Part shown: piece after piece, positions 4,788 through 5,857 of the stretch
Layout of the letters: each line of letters begins with the position of its first letter
Position numbering within the stretch: position 1 is the first letter of the stretch
Assembly: GCA_023250495.1 (NCBI GenBank)
Contig: JAHFAP010000208.1
Span: forward strand, 1-5,857
Direction of reading: 5' to 3'
DNA from: Deltaproteobacteria bacterium
GTDB taxonomy: Bacteria; Desulfobacterota; Binatia; UBA9968
Length of the DNA stretch: 5,857 nucleotides
The notes under the pieces: generated by a model
Databases searched by the model: none
Told to the model about the DNA's origin: nothing
What the model saw: the letters and a program-made list of their open reading frames with translations, nothing else
Translations under genes and position numbers: made by a program

Positions 4788-5857
4788 CTACGGTTCTCCG
4801 GTGAGCTGATAGGCGGCCCAGTAGAACGGCTCAGGAAACTGCTCCATCGTCTTAAGCTGCGCCTGCCGGAGCGCCTGCGACTTCTTACCTGTTTTCAAAT
4901 GCTGATAGAACTCCCGTATCAACTCATAACTCGACCGATCATTCACCTTCCACAGCGTCGTCACGATTGAAGGAGTGCCGGCGTAGATAAACGCCCGCGT
5001 CAGCCCAACCATCTCATCCCCGTTGCTGAGCTTCCCTAACCCGGTCTCACAGGCTGACAATACCACCATGTCCGCTTTGAGATTCAATGAGAAAATCTCC
5101 CCTACCTTGAGACGTCCATCGTCCTTTCCTTCCGGAGCGAGCAACAGAGCAGAACTCATCGGGTCTTCCTCGTTAAGCTCCGCGTGCACGGCAAAGTGCA
5201 GCATGTCGTACTTGGGACTGAGCGAGATCGCCCGGGGTTTGCTCGCCTCGGCTCTCAAATAGACCGCGCTCTTAGGATAGACGTTTGCCACCTCTTTCGC
5301 TTCTCGCTCGGCAAAGCGAAGATTGTACGCGTCGTCTCCAAGACTAGGATTGCCCATTACCAGGGCCTGTTCGCCGCCGGCTCTTTTCTTCTCTTTCGTA
5401 AACTGCATCAAGCTTGCGCTCGAGAGATAGTAGATCGGATAATCCTGAACCAGATACTTTCCCTGGGCCGACATGAGCGCCTGGAACGGCAGATAGTGCA
5501 GCACGTCGTGCGGAATGATCAGTAGCTCCTTGCCACGAATGTGCTGCAGCGCCGGCTCGATCAGAAGCTTGTAAAGCTCCTGGGATGAAGTCTTGAATTT
5601 TTCCCTCTCCCCGAGCTGAAAGACGCTCTCGCGGAGGCTCCCGACCTTGGCCAGCAAATCCTTGCGGCTTAAAACACTACTGGCAAAACGCACCCTATCT
5701 TTCTCCACCACCCACAAAAGCACTCTCTCCCCCACGACAAAATACTCCAGCATCGTCACGCCGGGATCCAGAAGCTCCTGCGCCTGCTTCAACGTCAGCG
5801 GCTCGACGCTCATCAACGATGCCTGCTCCTTGTTCTCTTTTCGCACCTTGGCAAGAA
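4788..5857 (-). CDS. CHAT-domain protease, C-terminal part (5' end outside window)
   Basis: CHAT proteins are caspase-like cysteine peptidases (PF12770) of clan CD, often fused to N-terminal TPR repeats that sense a partner. The visible part contains the whole catalytic domain. Counting from the GTG at 5846, the order is LLDPGVTMLEYFV (25-37), LLIIPHDVLHYLPFQAL (108-124), MGNPSLGD (164-171), MLHFAVHA with the catalytic histidine at 221, DPMSSALLLAP (228-238), and VVLSACETGLG with the catalytic cysteine at 266. GLTRAFIYAG (281-290) and a C-terminal WAAYQLTG follow. Both catalytic residues are intact. The frame stays open through that GTG to the window end (LAK precedes it), and domain families of this kind begin well upstream, so the GTG is probably internal and the gene partial. 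It is separated from the thi operon by about 140 bases and a hairpin, with no sign of functional linkage. Its target and any adaptor lie outside the window. Confidence 0.92.
   Translation of the reverse strand, partial: LAKVRKENKEQASLMSVEPLTLKQAQELLDPGVTMLEYFVVGERVLLWVVEKDRVRFASSVLSRKDLLAKVGSLRESVFQLGEREKFKTSSQELYKLLIEPALQHIRGKELLIIPHDVLHYLPFQALMSAQGKYLVQDYPIYYLSSASLMQFTKEKKRAGGEQALVMGNPSLGDDAYNLRFAEREAKEVANVYPKSAVYLRAEASKPRAISLSPKYDMLHFAVHAELNEEDPMSSALLLAPEGKDDGRLKVGEIFSLNLKADMVVLSACETGLGKLSNGDEMVGLTRAFIYAGTPSIVTTLWKVNDRSSYELIREFYQHLKTGKKSQALRQAQLKTMEQFPEPFYWAAYQLTGEP

Overview
The window looks like chromosomal DNA from an uncultured, fairly GC-rich, Gram-negative-type bacterium. Deltaproteobacterial or similar soil/groundwater lineages are plausible, but no marker gene settles this. 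The clues are a TPP-controlled thiSGE operon, a CHAT-domain protease of the kind usually joined to TPR repeats, a secreted PF04185 phosphoesterase, and a bacterial tRNA-Thr. Nearly everything recognisable lies on the minus strand.

Layout, left to right. Positions 3-77 hold the last 24 codons of an unidentified plus-strand gene. Positions 78-727 are gene-poor. They contain a possible small ORF with a strong ribosome binding site (135-305), a short relic of a sigma-54-dependent activator ATPase (326-409) and two hairpins. A small plus-strand gene of unknown function with an excellent Shine-Dalgarno sequence follows (728-904). A minus-strand tRNA-Thr(CGT) lies at 1196-1271. A secreted phosphoesterase (1386-2306, minus) sits between the intact tRNA and a 33-base degenerate copy of the tRNA's 5' half (2500-2532).

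The right half is a compact thiamine operon read leftward: probable promoter, TPP riboswitch (4556-4647), riboswitch-controlled terminator (4463-4513), thiS, thiG, thiE (or a TenI-like homologue) and a small three-helix membrane protein. The genes are spaced so tightly that translational coupling is likely. ThiS carries sulfur as a thiocarboxylate and ThiG builds the thiazole ring. The ThiE/TenI-family enzyme then either joins thiazole to pyrimidine or aromatises the thiazole. No thiH, thiO or thiF is present, so the glycine-derived imine and ThiS activation must come from elsewhere. The window ends inside the C-terminal half of a CHAT protease (4788-5857, minus).

Three points stand out. The tRNA-Thr 5'-half repeat brackets a lower-GC phosphoesterase cassette that has no integrase. 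The riboswitch has a readable antiterminator/terminator switch. The ThiE homologue has a TenI-like SGS motif in place of an expected metal-binding aspartate. I saw no CRISPR array, transposase or clearly new multi-gene system.
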